Shown: positions 34,167 through 44,393 of the stretch, in pieces | Numbering within the stretch: the stretch's first letter is position 1 | How the letters are laid out: each line of letters starts with the position of its first letter | From: Spelaeicoccus albus | GTDB lineage: Bacteria; Actinomycetota; Actinomycetes; Actinomycetales; Brevibacteriaceae | NCBI RefSeq assembly: GCF_013409065.1 | Contig: NZ_JACBZP010000001.1 | Location: forward strand, 3,792,518 to 3,856,517 | Direction: 5' to 3' | Length of the DNA: 64,000 bases | Notes under the pieces: model-generated | Told to the model about the DNA's origin: nothing | The model's input: the letters and a program-made list of their open reading frames with translations, nothing else | Database searches by the model: none | Position numbers and translations under genes: made by a program

Positions 34167-35333
34167 ATGGCCATGCACTCGGCGTCGCCGCTGACGTTCG
34201 GGCTCACCAAGGACCAGCAGGAACTGTCCGCGATGACCCGGGATTTCGCGGACGAACAGCTCGCCCCCTTCGCCCTCGACTGGGACCGGGACCACACGTT
34301 TCCGGTGGACACGCTCCGCAAGGCCGCCGAACTCGGCATGGGAGCGATCTACGTGCCGGAGGACCACGGCGGCTCCGGGCTGACCCGCTCGGACGCGGCA
34401 GTCATCTTCGAAGCGCTCGCCACCGGCGACCCGGCAGTCGCGGCATACATCTCGATCCACAATATGGTCGCCTGGATGGTCGACAAGTACGGCGACGACG
34501 CGCAGCGCGCCGCCTGGCTCGATCGGCTCGGCTCGATGGACATGCTCGGCAGCTATTGCCTGACGGAGCCGGGCGCGGGGTCGGATGCCGCCGCGCTCAA
34601 GACGTCCGCACGCCGCGACGGCGACGACTACGTGCTCAACGGCGTCAAGCAGTTCATCTCGGGTGCCGGTGAGACGGACATTTATCTGGTGATGGCCCGC
34701 ACCGGGCAGGACGGCGCGCGCGGCATCAGCGCGTTCATCATCGAACGCGACACCGACGGGCTGTCGTTCGGCGCCAATGAGCACAAGATGGGGTGGCGTG
34801 CGCAGCCGACCCGGCAGGTCATCTTGGAAAACGTGCGGGTGCCGGCGGCCAATATGCTCGGTTCCGAAGGGCAAGGGTTCAAGATCGCCATGTCCGGCCT
34901 GAACGGCGGGCGGCTGAATATCGGCGCTTGCTCGATCGGCGGCGCGCAAGCTGCCTTGGAGAAAACTATCGACTACACGTCCGAGCGGATGGCGTTCGGG
35001 TCGGAACTGCGCGACTTCCAAGCGCTGCGCTTTCGCATCGCTGATATGCAGACCCGCCTCGAGACGGCCCGGTCGTTGCTATGGCGAGCGGCCGGAGCCG
35101 TGGACGCCGGCGACCCGCGCGCGACCGAACTCGTGGCCATGGCCAAGTTGACGGCCACCGATGCCGGCTTCGACGTGGCCAACGAGGCTTTGCAGTTGCA
35201 CGGCGGATACGGTTACCTGACGGAGTACGGTATCGAGAAAATCGTGCGGGATCTGCGCGTGCATCAGATTCTCGAAGGCAGTAACGAAATCATGCGCGTG
35301 ATCATCTCCCGCAAATCGACTGGAGTGAACTAA
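34167..35333 (+). CDS. acyl-CoA dehydrogenase (probably isobutyryl-CoA type)
   Basis: A 388-residue FAD flavoenzyme that introduces an alpha,beta double bond in an acyl-CoA. Motifs: YCLTEPGAGSDAAALKTSA near FAD and substrate, and the catalytic Glu in HQILEGSNEIMR near the end. Downstream genes encode a crotonase-fold 3-hydroxyisobutyryl-CoA hydrolase-like protein and an enoyl-CoA hydratase, which is the order of valine degradation, so the likely substrate is isobutyryl-CoA; other branched acyl-CoAs cannot be ruled out. ATG at 34167 with AAAGGA upstream; a second in-frame ATG follows two codons later. Confidence 0.9.
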   Translation: MAMHSASPLTFGLTKDQQELSAMTRDFADEQLAPFALDWDRDHTFPVDTLRKAAELGMGAIYVPEDHGGSGLTRSDAAVIFEALATGDPAVAAYISIHNMVAWMVDKYGDDAQRAAWLDRLGSMDMLGSYCLTEPGAGSDAAALKTSARRDGDDYVLNGVKQFISGAGETDIYLVMARTGQDGARGISAFIIERDTDGLSFGANEHKMGWRAQPTRQVILENVRVPAANMLGSEGQGFKIAMSGLNGGRLNIGACSIGGAQAALEKTIDYTSERMAFGSELRDFQALRFRIADMQTRLETARSLLWRAAGAVDAGDPRATELVAMAKLTATDAGFDVANEALQLHGGYGYLTEYGIEKIVRDLRVHQILEGSNEIMRVIISRKSTGVN

Positions 35334-36455
35334 TTGACGTCATCGACCGGAGCCGCCGAGTCCCCCTCAGCCGATCATCACCGCGAACACGGCACGGCCG
35401 CGCGTGAGCCCGGGCGACGGGCCGGTGACGAACTCCTGCACGGCGTGACCGGCGGCTTGGCACGGCTGACCTTGAACCGGCCGCGGGCCATCAATGCGCT
35501 CACCGAGCCCATGATCATGGACATCGCGTCCGCACTCGACGACTGGGCGACCGATGACGACGTCCATGCCGTGCTGATCGACGGCGCCGGCGAGCGCGGC
35601 CTGTGCGCGGGCGGCGACATCCGCGCCATTTACGAGGATGTGAAGGCGGCCGGATCGGCATCGATCGGATTCTGGCGCCACGAGTACCGGATGAACGTCA
35701 GGATCGCCGAATTCCCGAAGCCGTACATCGCACTGATGGACGGCATCACGATGGGCGGCGGCGTCGGCGTCTCCGCGCACGGCAGTGTCCGCGTTGTCAC
35801 CGAACGGTCGAAGATCGGCATGCCGGAGACGGGAATCGGGTTCGCCCCGGATGTCGGCGGCACGTATTTACTGGCGCGAACGCCCGGCGAGATCGGTACG
35901 CATCTGGCTCTCACGGCCGGCGTCATGGGCCCGGGCGACGCCATCGCGTGCGGCTTTGCCGACCATTTCATTCACTCCGACGACGTACCGGCATTCATCG
36001 ATGCCGTGGCCGCCGATCCGGCGCGGGCAGTCGCCGTCGCCGCAGAAATGGCAACCGATCCACCAGCCGCCGCTCTCGCCGGCGACCGCGAGTGGATCGA
36101 CGAGTGCTATTCCGCCTCGAGCGTCGAAGACATTCTTCGGCGGCTCGACGCGCACTCCCATCCCGACGCAGCCGATGCGGCGTCCGCGATCCGGGCGAAG
36201 TCCCCCACCTCAGTCAAGGTGACGTTTGCCGAATTGCGCGCGGCGCGAGGCCGCTCGCTGCGCGCTGCCATCGAACAGGAATTCCGCGTGTCTTCCGCGC
36301 TGACCGGCAGGCCCGATCTGGTCGAAGGCATTCGCGCACAGGTCGTCGACAAGGACCGAAATCCGCGCTGGTCGCCCGCCGCATTGGACGACGTCAGTGC
36401 CGACCAGGTCGCGTCGATTCTCGACACCCACGTAAAGGAGTCAGTGCTCTCATGA
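35334..36455 (+). CDS. 3-hydroxyisobutyryl-CoA hydrolase (crotonase superfamily)
   Basis: A 373-residue crotonase-superfamily hydrolase of valine catabolism. The crotonase core reads [36 protein letters not shown] and [22 protein letters not shown], the last being typical of the hydrolase. An N-terminal tail of about 35 polar residues precedes it. The start is TTG directly after the preceding TAA, with GGAGTG seven bases upstream; no ATG fits. It is longer than simple enoyl-CoA hydratases (~260) because of the extra C-terminal region of the family. Confidence 0.87.
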   Translation: MTSSTGAAESPSADHHREHGTAAREPGRRAGDELLHGVTGGLARLTLNRPRAINALTEPMIMDIASALDDWATDDDVHAVLIDGAGERGLCAGGDIRAIYEDVKAAGSASIGFWRHEYRMNVRIAEFPKPYIALMDGITMGGGVGVSAHGSVRVVTERSKIGMPETGIGFAPDVGGTYLLARTPGEIGTHLALTAGVMGPGDAIACGFADHFIHSDDVPAFIDAVAADPARAVAVAAEMATDPPAAALAGDREWIDECYSASSVEDILRRLDAHSHPDAADAASAIRAKSPTSVKVTFAELRAARGRSLRAAIEQEFRVSSALTGRPDLVEGIRAQVVDKDRNPRWSPAALDDVSADQVASILDTHVKESVLS

Positions 36456-37225
36456 CCGAAACACTCCGCGTTGATCGCGACCCGGCCGGCTACGCGCTTG
36501 TCACGCTCGATCGACCCAAAGCCCTCAATGCGCTCAATCTGCAGACGCTGAACGAGGTCGTCACCGCTTTCGCCGAGCTGGACGCCGATCCATCGGTCTC
36601 AGTCATCGTGATCACCGGCTCTGAAAAGGCCTTTGCCGCCGGCGCCGACATCAAGGAAATGAAGGACATCACCTTTTCCGAGGCGTACGCCAGCGACTGG
36701 TTTGCCGGCTGGGACGCCGTCAAGCGAGTGCGCAAACCGATTATCGCGGCGGTCTCCGGCTTTGCACTCGGAGGCGGCTGCGAATTGGCCATGATGTGCG
36801 ACATCCTCTTGGCGTCCGATACCGCGAAATTCGGCCAGCCCGAGATCAAGCTGGGCGTACTGCCGGGAATGGGCGGTTCGCAGCGGCTGACTCGGGCCGT
36901 GGGCAAGGCCAAGGCCATGGACATGTGCCTGACCGGACGAACCATCGACGCCGAGGAAGCCGAACGGGCCGGCCTGGTCTCCCGGATCATTCCAGCCGAC
37001 GAACTGCTCGACGAGACCAAGAAGATCGCCACCGAAGTGGCAGGCATGTCGACGCCCGCCACCATGATGGTCAAGGAATCGATCAACCGCTCCTTTGAAA
37101 CGTCGCTTTCGGAGGGAATCCTGTTCGAACGGCGGGTCTTTCACGCAACGTTCGCCACGCACGATCAGTCCGAGGGCATGGCGGCGTTCGCCGAAAAGCG
37201 CAAGCCGAACTTCACCGACTCCTAG
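36452..37225 (+). CDS. enoyl-CoA hydratase
   Basis: A 257-residue crotonase. The oxyanion-hole segment [10 protein letters not shown], and the [16 protein letters not shown] plus [25 protein letters not shown] segments are present, with catalytic Glu in GQPEIKLG. Its start overlaps the previous stop by 4 bases (ATGA). Role here is probably hydration of methacrylyl-CoA, the step between the dehydrogenase and the hydrolase, but broad-specificity EchA-type enzymes look alike. Confidence 0.92.
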   Translation: MTETLRVDRDPAGYALVTLDRPKALNALNLQTLNEVVTAFAELDADPSVSVIVITGSEKAFAAGADIKEMKDITFSEAYASDWFAGWDAVKRVRKPIIAAVSGFALGGGCELAMMCDILLASDTAKFGQPEIKLGVLPGMGGSQRLTRAVGKAKAMDMCLTGRTIDAEEAERAGLVSRIIPADELLDETKKIATEVAGMSTPATMMVKESINRSFETSLSEGILFERRVFHATFATHDQSEGMAAFAEKRKPNFTDS

Positions 37226-37272
37226 CCGATCGGGCGCGCACCGCTCGGCTTCCGCTCCGTGCCGCCCTCACG

Positions 37273-37342
37273 GTAAAACGCGGTGTGGCGTCGGGAACGC
37301 CCCGTTAGAACGGGGCGTTCCCGACGCCACACCGCGTTTTAC
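37273..37342. terminator. 70-bp perfect inverted repeat, family B copy 1 (candidate bidirectional terminator)
   Basis: Two 34-base arms (37273-37306 and 37309-37342), exact complements, around a 2-base centre; ends are GTAAAACGCG and CGCGTTTTAC. Between convergent echA-like and MHS genes, it could end both transcripts. A second element of exactly the same length and ends, ungapped about 70% identical, lies at 55337-55406 in a different context, which suggests a dispersed element rather than only a terminator. Confidence 0.75.
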
Positions 37343-37351
37343 GCGCGGACC

Positions 37352-38707
37352 TTAGCCGGCTTGTTTCTTGGGCGCGTATGTCGCCTCGTCCGAAATGTCG
37401 CTGCGCGAACGGTCCTTCAAAAGCTTCAACGCAATGAGCGTGATGATCGCCGACACCAGGATGTACACGGAGACGGCGTAGCCGGTACCGAAGGTGTGAA
37501 TCAACCAGGTGGCGATCAACGCCGCAGGGCCCCCGGCGATGATCGACGACAGCTGGTACCCGAGCCCGGCACCCGTGTACCGCAGGTTCGTTGGGAAGCT
37601 CTCGGCGATGATCGAGGCCTGCGGCCCGTATTGCATGGCATGCGGTATCAGGCCCAGACACACTGCGATGAACGCGAGCCAGCCGACGCCGCTGTCAAGC
37701 AGGGCGAAGTAGATGAACCCCCACACGCCCATGATCGACGCGCCCCACATGTAGATCTTCTTCCGCCCGATCGTGTCGGACAGGCTGCCGAATACCGGAA
37801 CCAGGATGAACTCGACGCCGGCGGCGATCAGCGTACCGATCAACACGAAGTTGTACGAGTAACCGTGCTCCTTGTTCGTCATGTACGACAAGACGAACGC
37901 GGTGACCACGTAAAACGGCATTTGCTCGGACATACGCAGCAGCGCCGAGAGGATGATCTCCTTGGGGAAGCGCTTGATGACCTGCAGCAGCGGGGCGGCC
38001 TGCGTCTCCTTGGTCTTGACGACCTTGGCGAACATCGGAGTTTCCAAGATCTTCAGACGAATATAGAGGCCGATGCCGACAAGAACGAGGCTGAGCAGGA
38101 ACGGGATGCGCCAGCCCCACGAGATAAAGGCGTCCGACCCCATGATGCCGTTGAAGATCGCCATCAGCGCGGTGGAGAGAATGAGCCCGATAGCCACACC
38201 GAGCTGGGGCCAACTGCCCATCAGCCCGCGCTTCTTTTGATTGCCCCATTCCATCGAAAGCAGCACCGATCCGCTCCATTCGCCACCGACGGCGATGCCT
38301 TGCAGCAGTCGGAGCAGGATCAAGATCAACGGTGCGGCATCGCCCCACGTTCCCGATCCGGGGAGCACGCCGATGAGAGCGGTGGAGATGCCCATCATGA
38401 GCAGCGTCACGATGAGCATGACCTTACGGCCTATCCGGTCACCCCAGTGGCCGAAGATGGCTGCGCCCACCGGGCGCGCCAGGAACCCGACGAAGTAGGT
38501 GGCGAACGATTCGATTGTTCCGATGTACGCCGAGGAATTGGGAAAGAACAGATGAGGGAAGACTAGTGCCGCGGCAGTGCCGTAGAGGAAGTAGTCGTAC
38601 CACTCGACGGTGGTGCCGATCGTGCTGGCAACCGCCGCTCGTCGAACCTGCTTCTTTTGGTCGACCGTTGCCGGAATGAATTCGTCCGCACTGGACATCG
38701 TTGTCAC
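37352..38707 (-). CDS. MHS-family MFS metabolite:H+ symporter
   Basis: A 451-residue 12-helix MFS protein of the metabolite:proton symporter group: FDRIGRK-like motif FGHWGDRIGRKVMLI, and the region RLLQGIAVGGEWSGSVLLSMEWG. Family members import dicarboxylates, osmolytes or aromatic acids; the substrate here is unknown. ATG at 38707 with a 200-base upstream region to nrdF. A proline- or shikimate-transporter role cannot be told from sequence. Confidence 0.88.
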   Translation of the reverse strand: MTTMSSADEFIPATVDQKKQVRRAAVASTIGTTVEWYDYFLYGTAAALVFPHLFFPNSSAYIGTIESFATYFVGFLARPVGAAIFGHWGDRIGRKVMLIVTLLMMGISTALIGVLPGSGTWGDAAPLILILLRLLQGIAVGGEWSGSVLLSMEWGNQKKRGLMGSWPQLGVAIGLILSTALMAIFNGIMGSDAFISWGWRIPFLLSLVLVGIGLYIRLKILETPMFAKVVKTKETQAAPLLQVIKRFPKEIILSALLRMSEQMPFYVVTAFVLSYMTNKEHGYSYNFVLIGTLIAAGVEFILVPVFGSLSDTIGRKKIYMWGASIMGVWGFIYFALLDSGVGWLAFIAVCLGLIPHAMQYGPQASIIAESFPTNLRYTGAGLGYQLSSIIAGGPAALIATWLIHTFGTGYAVSVYILVSAIITLIALKLLKDRSRSDISDEATYAPKKQAG

Positions 38708-38846
38708 ACTTTCGTTTCAAAGGGATTCAGCAGAATTAGCGTAACCCCAGAAAACGATTTGCGGAGGATTTTTCTTCGGCGTGTTCAACAATCTTGGGCG
38801 GCGGATCGGGGTACGTGACGGCACCCTTTTCACCGGCGGAACGCTA

Positions 38847-38892
38847 GACACCCCTCCGGCCCGCACTGTGCACTGCGGGCCGGAGGGGTGTC
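38847..38892 (-). terminator. terminator after nrdF
   Basis: A 19-bp perfect stem (38847-38865 with 38874-38892) with an 8-base loop, 14 bases after the nrdF stop on the minus strand. No T tract follows, so it may need Rho or act as an mRNA 3'-end stabiliser. Confidence 0.7.
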
Positions 38893-38905
38893 TCGATGCG
38901 CCGGG

Positions 38906-39886
<981 letters not shown>

Positions 39887-39913
39887 TCAATCTCCTCGTT
39901 GTGCTGGTTCTCC

Positions 39914-39938
39914 GTGGCGCCGGACGAGCCGGCGCCAC
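39914..39938 (-). other. hairpin in the nrdE-nrdF gap
   Basis: A perfect 10-bp stem GTGGCGCCGG with a 5-base loop between nrdE and nrdF. It may adjust relative expression or protect mRNA. Inference. Confidence 0.5.
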
Positions 39939-39957
39939 TGTTTGTTCGGGGCCTGAG

Positions 39958-42117
39958 TCACAGCATGCAGGAGACGCAGCCTTCGACCTCGGTGCCGTCC
40001 AGCGCCAGCTGACGCAGACGGATGTAGTAGATCGTCTTGATGCCCTTGCGCCATGCGTAGATCTGCGCCTTGTTGATATCCCTGGTCGTGGCGGTGTCCA
40101 TGAAGAACAGCGTCAGCGACAGACCTTGGTCCACGTGCTGCGTCGCTTCGGCATACGTATCGATGATCTTCTTGTAGCCGATCTCGTACGCGTCCTGGTA
40201 GTAGTCCAGATTCTCGTTCGTCAAGAAGGGGGCCGGGTAATAGACGCGGCCGATCTTGCCTTCCTTGCGGATTTCGATCTTCGAGGCGACCGGGTGGATC
40301 GACGAGGTCGAGTTGTTGATGTACGAGATCGATCCCGTCGGCGGCACGGCCTGCAGGTTCTGGTTGTAGATGCCGTGTTCCATCACCGACGCCTTCAGGT
40401 CGAGCCAGTCCTGCTGGGTCGGAATGTCGATCTTGGCCGCCTCGAACAACTCGCGCACGCGCTCGGTGCGAGGAGCCCATTCCTGCTCGGTGTACTTGTC
40501 GAAGTATTCACCGCTGGCATACTTCGACTTCTCGAATCCGCCGAATGTTTCGCCGCGTTCGATGGCAATGCTGTTCGACGCCCGAAGTGCGTGGTACACG
40601 ACCGAATAAAAGTACATATTCGTGAAGTCCAGGCCCTCTTCGCTTCCGTAGTGGATGCGTTCGCGGGCGAGGTAGCCGTGCAAGTTCATCTGGCCGAGGC
40701 CGATCGCATGCGAGGAGTCGTTGCCCCGCTCGATCGAGGGCACCGAACCGATATGACTCATATCGGACACGGCCGTCAGACCGCGGATTGCGGTCTCGAT
40801 CGTTTTACCGAAGTCGGGCGAATCCATCGTCATGGCGATATTGAGCGAGCCGAGATTGCACGAGATGTCCTTGCCGACCTCCGCGTACGACAGATCGTCG
40901 TTATAGGTCGTCGGCTTCGACACCTGCAGGATCTCCGAGCACAGGTTGCTCATGGTGATCTTGCCGTCGATCGGGTTCGCCCGGTTCACAGTGTCTTCGT
41001 ACATGATGTACGGGTATCCGGACTCGAACTGGATCTCGGCGAGCGTCTGGAAGAATTCGCGGGCCTTGATCTTGCTCTTCTTGATGCGTGCGTCATCGAC
41101 CATCTCGTAGTACTTCTCGGTGACCGACACGTCGGTGAACGGTATGCCGTACACCTTTTCGACGTCGTACGGCGAGAACAGGTACATATCCTCGTCGTTC
41201 TTCGCCAACTCGAACGTGATGTCCGGGATCACGACGCCGAGCGAGAGAGTCTTGATGCGGATCTTCTCGTCCGCGTTCTCGCGTTTGGTGTCCAGGAACT
41301 TGTAAATGTCCGGGTGATGGGCGTGCAGATAAACGGCGCCGGCACCCTGGCGCGCGCCGAGTTGATTGGCGTACGAGAACGAATCCTCAAGGAGCTTCAT
41401 CACGGGAATGACGCCGGACGACTGGTTTTCGATCTGCTTGATCGGAGCGCCGACTTCGCGGATGTTCGTCAGGCTGAAGGCCACGCCGCCGCCGCGCTTG
41501 GACAGTTGCAACGCCGAGTTGATCGAACGGCCGATCGATTCCATATTGTCTTCGATACGCAACAGGAAGCAGGAGACGAGTTCGCCGCGCTGCTTCTTGC
41601 CGGCGTTGAGGAACGTCGGCGTGGCCGGCTGGAAGCGGCCGGAAACTATCGCGTCAACGAGTTCTCGGGCCAAAGTCTCATCGCCCCGGGCCAGCGACAA
41701 CGCAACCATGCAGACGCGGTCTTCGTAACGCTCGAGATAGCGTTTGCCGTCGAACGTCTTCAGTGTGTACGAGGTATAGAACTTGAAGGCGCCCAAGAAT
41801 GTCTGGAAGCGGAACTTCTTCGAGTAGGCGAAGTCGACCAGTTCACGGATGAAGTTCATCGAGTACTGGTCGAGCACCTCCCGCTCGTAGTACTCGTGCT
41901 TCAGCAAGTAGTCCAGCCGCTCGTCCAGGTCGTGGAAGAACACGGTGTTCTGGTTGACGTGCTGCAGGAAGTACTGATGCGCCGCCTCACGGTCGGCTTC
42001 GAACTGAATCTTGCCGTCCTTGCCGTAGAGGTTCAGCATCGCGTTGAGCGCGTGGTAATCCAGCCCCTCGTCCAGCTTCGTCTGCACTACATCGCGCTGA
42101 GCAACTGTCGTTTCCAA
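39958..42117 (-). CDS. nrdE: class Ib ribonucleotide reductase alpha subunit
   Basis: A 719-residue catalytic subunit that reduces ribonucleoside diphosphates. The active-site loop is [13 protein letters not shown] with cysteine, the redox-active C-terminal pair is CVSCML, and ATPTFLNAG plus NLCSEILQ are typical of NrdE. It starts with a TTG (42115-42117) and overlaps nrdI by 31 bases, with GAAGGA about 11 bases upstream; the N-terminus [13 protein letters not shown] fits the family. C-terminal Cys receives electrons from NrdH. Confidence 0.96.
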   Translation of the reverse strand: METTVAQRDVVQTKLDEGLDYHALNAMLNLYGKDGKIQFEADREAAHQYFLQHVNQNTVFFHDLDERLDYLLKHEYYEREVLDQYSMNFIRELVDFAYSKKFRFQTFLGAFKFYTSYTLKTFDGKRYLERYEDRVCMVALSLARGDETLARELVDAIVSGRFQPATPTFLNAGKKQRGELVSCFLLRIEDNMESIGRSINSALQLSKRGGGVAFSLTNIREVGAPIKQIENQSSGVIPVMKLLEDSFSYANQLGARQGAGAVYLHAHHPDIYKFLDTKRENADEKIRIKTLSLGVVIPDITFELAKNDEDMYLFSPYDVEKVYGIPFTDVSVTEKYYEMVDDARIKKSKIKAREFFQTLAEIQFESGYPYIMYEDTVNRANPIDGKITMSNLCSEILQVSKPTTYNDDLSYAEVGKDISCNLGSLNIAMTMDSPDFGKTIETAIRGLTAVSDMSHIGSVPSIERGNDSSHAIGLGQMNLHGYLARERIHYGSEEGLDFTNMYFYSVVYHALRASNSIAIERGETFGGFEKSKYASGEYFDKYTEQEWAPRTERVRELFEAAKIDIPTQQDWLDLKASVMEHGIYNQNLQAVPPTGSISYINNSTSSIHPVASKIEIRKEGKIGRVYYPAPFLTNENLDYYQDAYEIGYKKIIDTYAEATQHVDQGLSLTLFFMDTATTRDINKAQIYAWRKGIKTIYYIRLRQLALDGTEVEGCVSCML

Positions 42118-42506
42118 AACTTGTCCAATCCTTCGTCTACCGCACGGAGATCCTCGTCAGTCCCCATGAGTTCAAACCGATAAAGCGGCGGTACCGAGCA
42201 TTTCGCCGAGATGATGTCGACGGCCCGGCAGTAATGCGCTCCGAAATTCGTGTTCCCGGCGCCGATCACGCCCCGCAGCAGCCCGCGGTTCTCGGGAACG
42301 TTGAGAAACTTGATGACCTGTTTGGGTACCGCTCCCCCGCGTTGATGCCCCCCGCCGTAGGTGGGCGTCAACAAGACGAACGGTTCGTCCACGTGCAGTG
42401 TCTCGTCGCCCGTCATGAGCGGCAGCCGCAGAGCGGGCCTACCCAGACGCTCGATGAACCGGTGCGTATTACCGGAGACACTGGAAAAGTAGACGATCTC
42501 AGTCAT
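42087..42506 (-). CDS. nrdI: class Ib RNR flavodoxin-like activator NrdI
   Basis: A 139-residue flavodoxin-fold protein that supplies oxidant to the NrdF metallocofactor. Motifs: [17 protein letters not shown] at the N-terminus (FMN phosphate loop) and TPTYGGG plus [11 protein letters not shown] in the isoalloxazine loops. ATG 42506; 9 bases downstream of the nrdH stop. Confidence 0.95.
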   Translation of the reverse strand: MTEIVYFSSVSGNTHRFIERLGRPALRLPLMTGDETLHVDEPFVLLTPTYGGGHQRGGAVPKQVIKFLNVPENRGLLRGVIGAGNTNFGAHYCRAVDIISAKCSVPPLYRFELMGTDEDLRAVDEGLDKFWKRQLLSAM

Positions 42507-42515
42507 GTCATCGAC

Positions 42516-42767
42516 CTAAGCGACGCCCCGGGCCGATCCGGAACCGGCCGCAATAGCCGCGATCTTATCGGGGCGAAAGCCCGACCAGTGATCATTGTCG
42601 GTGACCACAACGGGAGCTTGCATGTAGCCCATCGCCTTGACGACGTCGAGAGCATTCAGGTCTTCACTGATGTCGACCGTCTTATAAGAGATGCCCTTGC
42701 CGTCGAGCGCGCGGTAGGTGGCATTGCACTGCACGCACGCCGGCTTCGAATAGACCGTGACCGCCAT
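42516..42767 (-). CDS. nrdH: glutaredoxin-like protein NrdH
   Basis: An 83-residue thiol reductant for NrdE: catalytic CVQC at residues 11-14 (YSKPACVQCNAT), plus APVVVTDNDHWSGFRPDKI near the end. ATG 42767 has GAGGAAG upstream. The frame is open for another 98 codons upstream, but no conserved sequence is seen there. First gene of nrdHIEF. Confidence 0.95.
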   Translation of the reverse strand: MAVTVYSKPACVQCNATYRALDGKGISYKTVDISEDLNALDVVKAMGYMQAPVVVTDNDHWSGFRPDKIAAIAAGSGSARGVA

Positions 42768-42984
42768 TGCTTCCTCTTTCTCTCCGCGGACCCTCCGGCG
42801 TTTCCCGCCCGAAGCCCCGCTTCTTCTGCCCGTCAAAAGGCTTGGAACCATCATTCTTGCCCCTGCCACCGACAGTCCCCCGGCGTCGTCCGGTACCCCG
42901 TCCGGGGCGGCCGACCGACGATAAGTCAGATCCGTTCGTGGCCGAAGCCTGCCGATCATGTCCAAGCGAGCTATGACCACATAA
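42768..42984 (-). other. long nrdHIEF leader
   Basis: About 215 bases between the NrdR box region (with a TATAGT hexamer at 42987-42992) and nrdH. GC-rich with no recognised riboswitch. It could hold a leader with regulatory structure; no coding feature is supported. Confidence 0.4.
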
Positions 42985-43000
42985 CTACTATATCTTGTGA
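42985..43000. promoter_or_regulatory. NrdR box 1
   Basis: CTACTATATCTTGTGA matches the NrdR box consensus acaCwAtATaTwgtgt at nearly all constrained positions. It overlaps a TATAGT -10-like hexamer on the minus strand, as is typical for repression by NrdR. Confidence 0.8.
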
Positions 43001-43015
43001 CGTGTTGATCAGCTA

Positions 43016-43031
43016 CCCCTAGATCATGTGT
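43016..43031. promoter_or_regulatory. NrdR box 2
   Basis: CCCCTAGATCATGTGT matches the NrdR consensus moderately and starts 31 bases from box 1, which is three helical turns, the standard arrangement for paired NrdR sites. Confidence 0.7.
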
Positions 43032-43091
43032 TACATCACTGTCGTTTGCAAGTATCGACACCGACGGATTTCCCCACCCGAAAGTGGAAAT

Positions 43092-43187
43092 TCATACACA
43101 GGGGGTGTGAATAACATCGTTGTAAGCCCACGACCTGCGCAAACGATCTCGGAGAAATCGTCACCGCTGTGGACGACCTGTGGACGA
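43092..43187. promoter_or_regulatory. DnaA-box-like cluster upstream of nrdHIEF
   Basis: Four 9-mers resemble DnaA boxes: TCATACACA (43092-43100, one mismatch), TGTGAATAA (43106-43114, exact in the reverse orientation of TTATNCACA), and TGTGGACGA at 43168-43176 and 43179-43187 (two mismatches each, 11 bases apart). No dnaA/dnaN gene is present, so this is not oriC. The rest of the stretch from 43032 to 43295 holds no gene I can support. Confidence 0.45.
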
Positions 43188-43295
43188 CACGAAAAAATAC
43201 CCGACCCGACACGCCGGAGTGTGCCTTTAATCGGCGGATAGAAAATTCACGGCCGAAGTCCGAGCCGCTCGATGTTCGATAATTTGACCGGCTGG

Positions 43296-44393
43296 TCAGA
43301 CAGAAATTTTCGCGCGCTCTTTCGATGTCGCGGCGCCCCGGTGGTTGCTTGGACGCGGCGTCCGGGATCGCCGAAGAAGCCGGACGACGCGCGGCGCGCA
43401 CCAGCGCTCGACTGCGGCATATGTGCGGTCGCTGATGAAGATGACGTCGGCGGCGACCATGGTCAAGGAAAACAGTCCCAGCCCCATGAACAGCCCGATT
43501 CCGACGTGCATGGCCAGGATTCCCAAAAGCCCGATGACACGCGTCCACCGCACGAGTAACAGCAGCGGAAAGAAGATCTGGATGAACACCGAGAAATATG
43601 TCACGACGCCGACCATGAAGCCGCCCGACACGAGAAGGTCGTTGACCCACGGCCAGGGCATGAATTTGTCGACCTGCAGCGGGTAATAGATCGCAGTGCC
43701 CCGCTCCCACAGATTGCCTTGGACCTTCGAGAGCCCAGCCGTGACATAAATGATGAACAGTTGGTAAGCGATTGCGATGAGCGCCAGGTTGTTCAACGTG
43801 TTCGGAAGCCATTGCGGGAGACTCCACGCCTTTGCAGATTTCCCGGCCGCGAGACGCCGGGCATGCCGGCGAGCGTCCAACGACCAATGCCTCGACATGT
43901 CGGTGAAGCAGAAATAGAAAAGCATGATCCGAAACGCGTTGTCCGCCTGATCGGTCGACGTCGGACCTGCCGCGACGAGGCTGATGTAGAGGTAGAGCGC
44001 GGCGATTGCGAACGTGCGTGTATGCCATCCGATGATGAGCGCAATTCCGACGGCCGCCAAGATCAACAGTTTGATCGTCAGAGCCCACCCCGGTTCCGTT
44101 GGCGAGAAGAAGCCGAACACGGGGCCCCACGAGTCGTCGACACGCAACGGAGCGGCCCATCCGGATGCGTCACCCCAAATGTATTGACGGTAAGGGAAGT
44201 TGACCAGCACGGTCAGCACGAGGACGACGCCGTACACGATGCGCGCGACCGACGTCCCGTACCCTCCGTGCTTCGTATCAAGCAGCCATCCTTCGGCGCG
44301 CTTGTACGTTCCGGAGGACCACGCGATCGCGCGGTCGATCAAATCGCCGAAGCTCGCAGAAGCAGCGTCGTTGCCGTCGTCGGTGTGTTTCAT
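43296..44393 (-). CDS. HTTM domain membrane protein (SdpB-like)
   Basis: A 365-residue protein with about eight membrane helices and a HTTM fold, as in vitamin K-dependent gamma-carboxylase and B. subtilis SdpB, which matures the toxin SdpC. Motifs: ARIVYGVVLVLTVLVNFPYRQYIWGD, FRIMLFYFCFTDMSRHWSLDARR and QLFIIYVTAGLSKVQGNLWERG. The start is ATG 44393, which overlaps the previous stop by 4 bases (ATGA). The partner is the DUF5819 gene. The function is unknown; Arg-rich cytoplasmic tail (VRLLRRSRTPRPSNH). Confidence 0.8.
   Translation of the reverse strand: MKHTDDGNDAASASFGDLIDRAIAWSSGTYKRAEGWLLDTKHGGYGTSVARIVYGVVLVLTVLVNFPYRQYIWGDASGWAAPLRVDDSWGPVFGFFSPTEPGWALTIKLLILAAVGIALIIGWHTRTFAIAALYLYISLVAAGPTSTDQADNAFRIMLFYFCFTDMSRHWSLDARRHARRLAAGKSAKAWSLPQWLPNTLNNLALIAIAYQLFIIYVTAGLSKVQGNLWERGTAIYYPLQVDKFMPWPWVNDLLVSGGFMVGVVTYFSVFIQIFFPLLLLVRWTRVIGLLGILAMHVGIGLFMGLGLFSLTMVAADVIFISDRTYAAVERWCAPRVVRLLRRSRTPRPSNHRGAATSKERAKISV

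Noticed and set aside
42768-43061. Extended NrdH with a 98-residue N-terminal part
   Set aside because: The extra part has no resemblance to thioredoxin-fold proteins, passes through the NrdR and promoter region, and NrdH is normally about 80 residues.
43092-43187. Possible chromosome origin because of DnaA-like boxes
   Set aside because: No dnaA, dnaN, rpmH or parAB genes lie nearby, the boxes are few and imperfect, and no AT-rich unwinding region stands out. Kept only as a regulatory observation.
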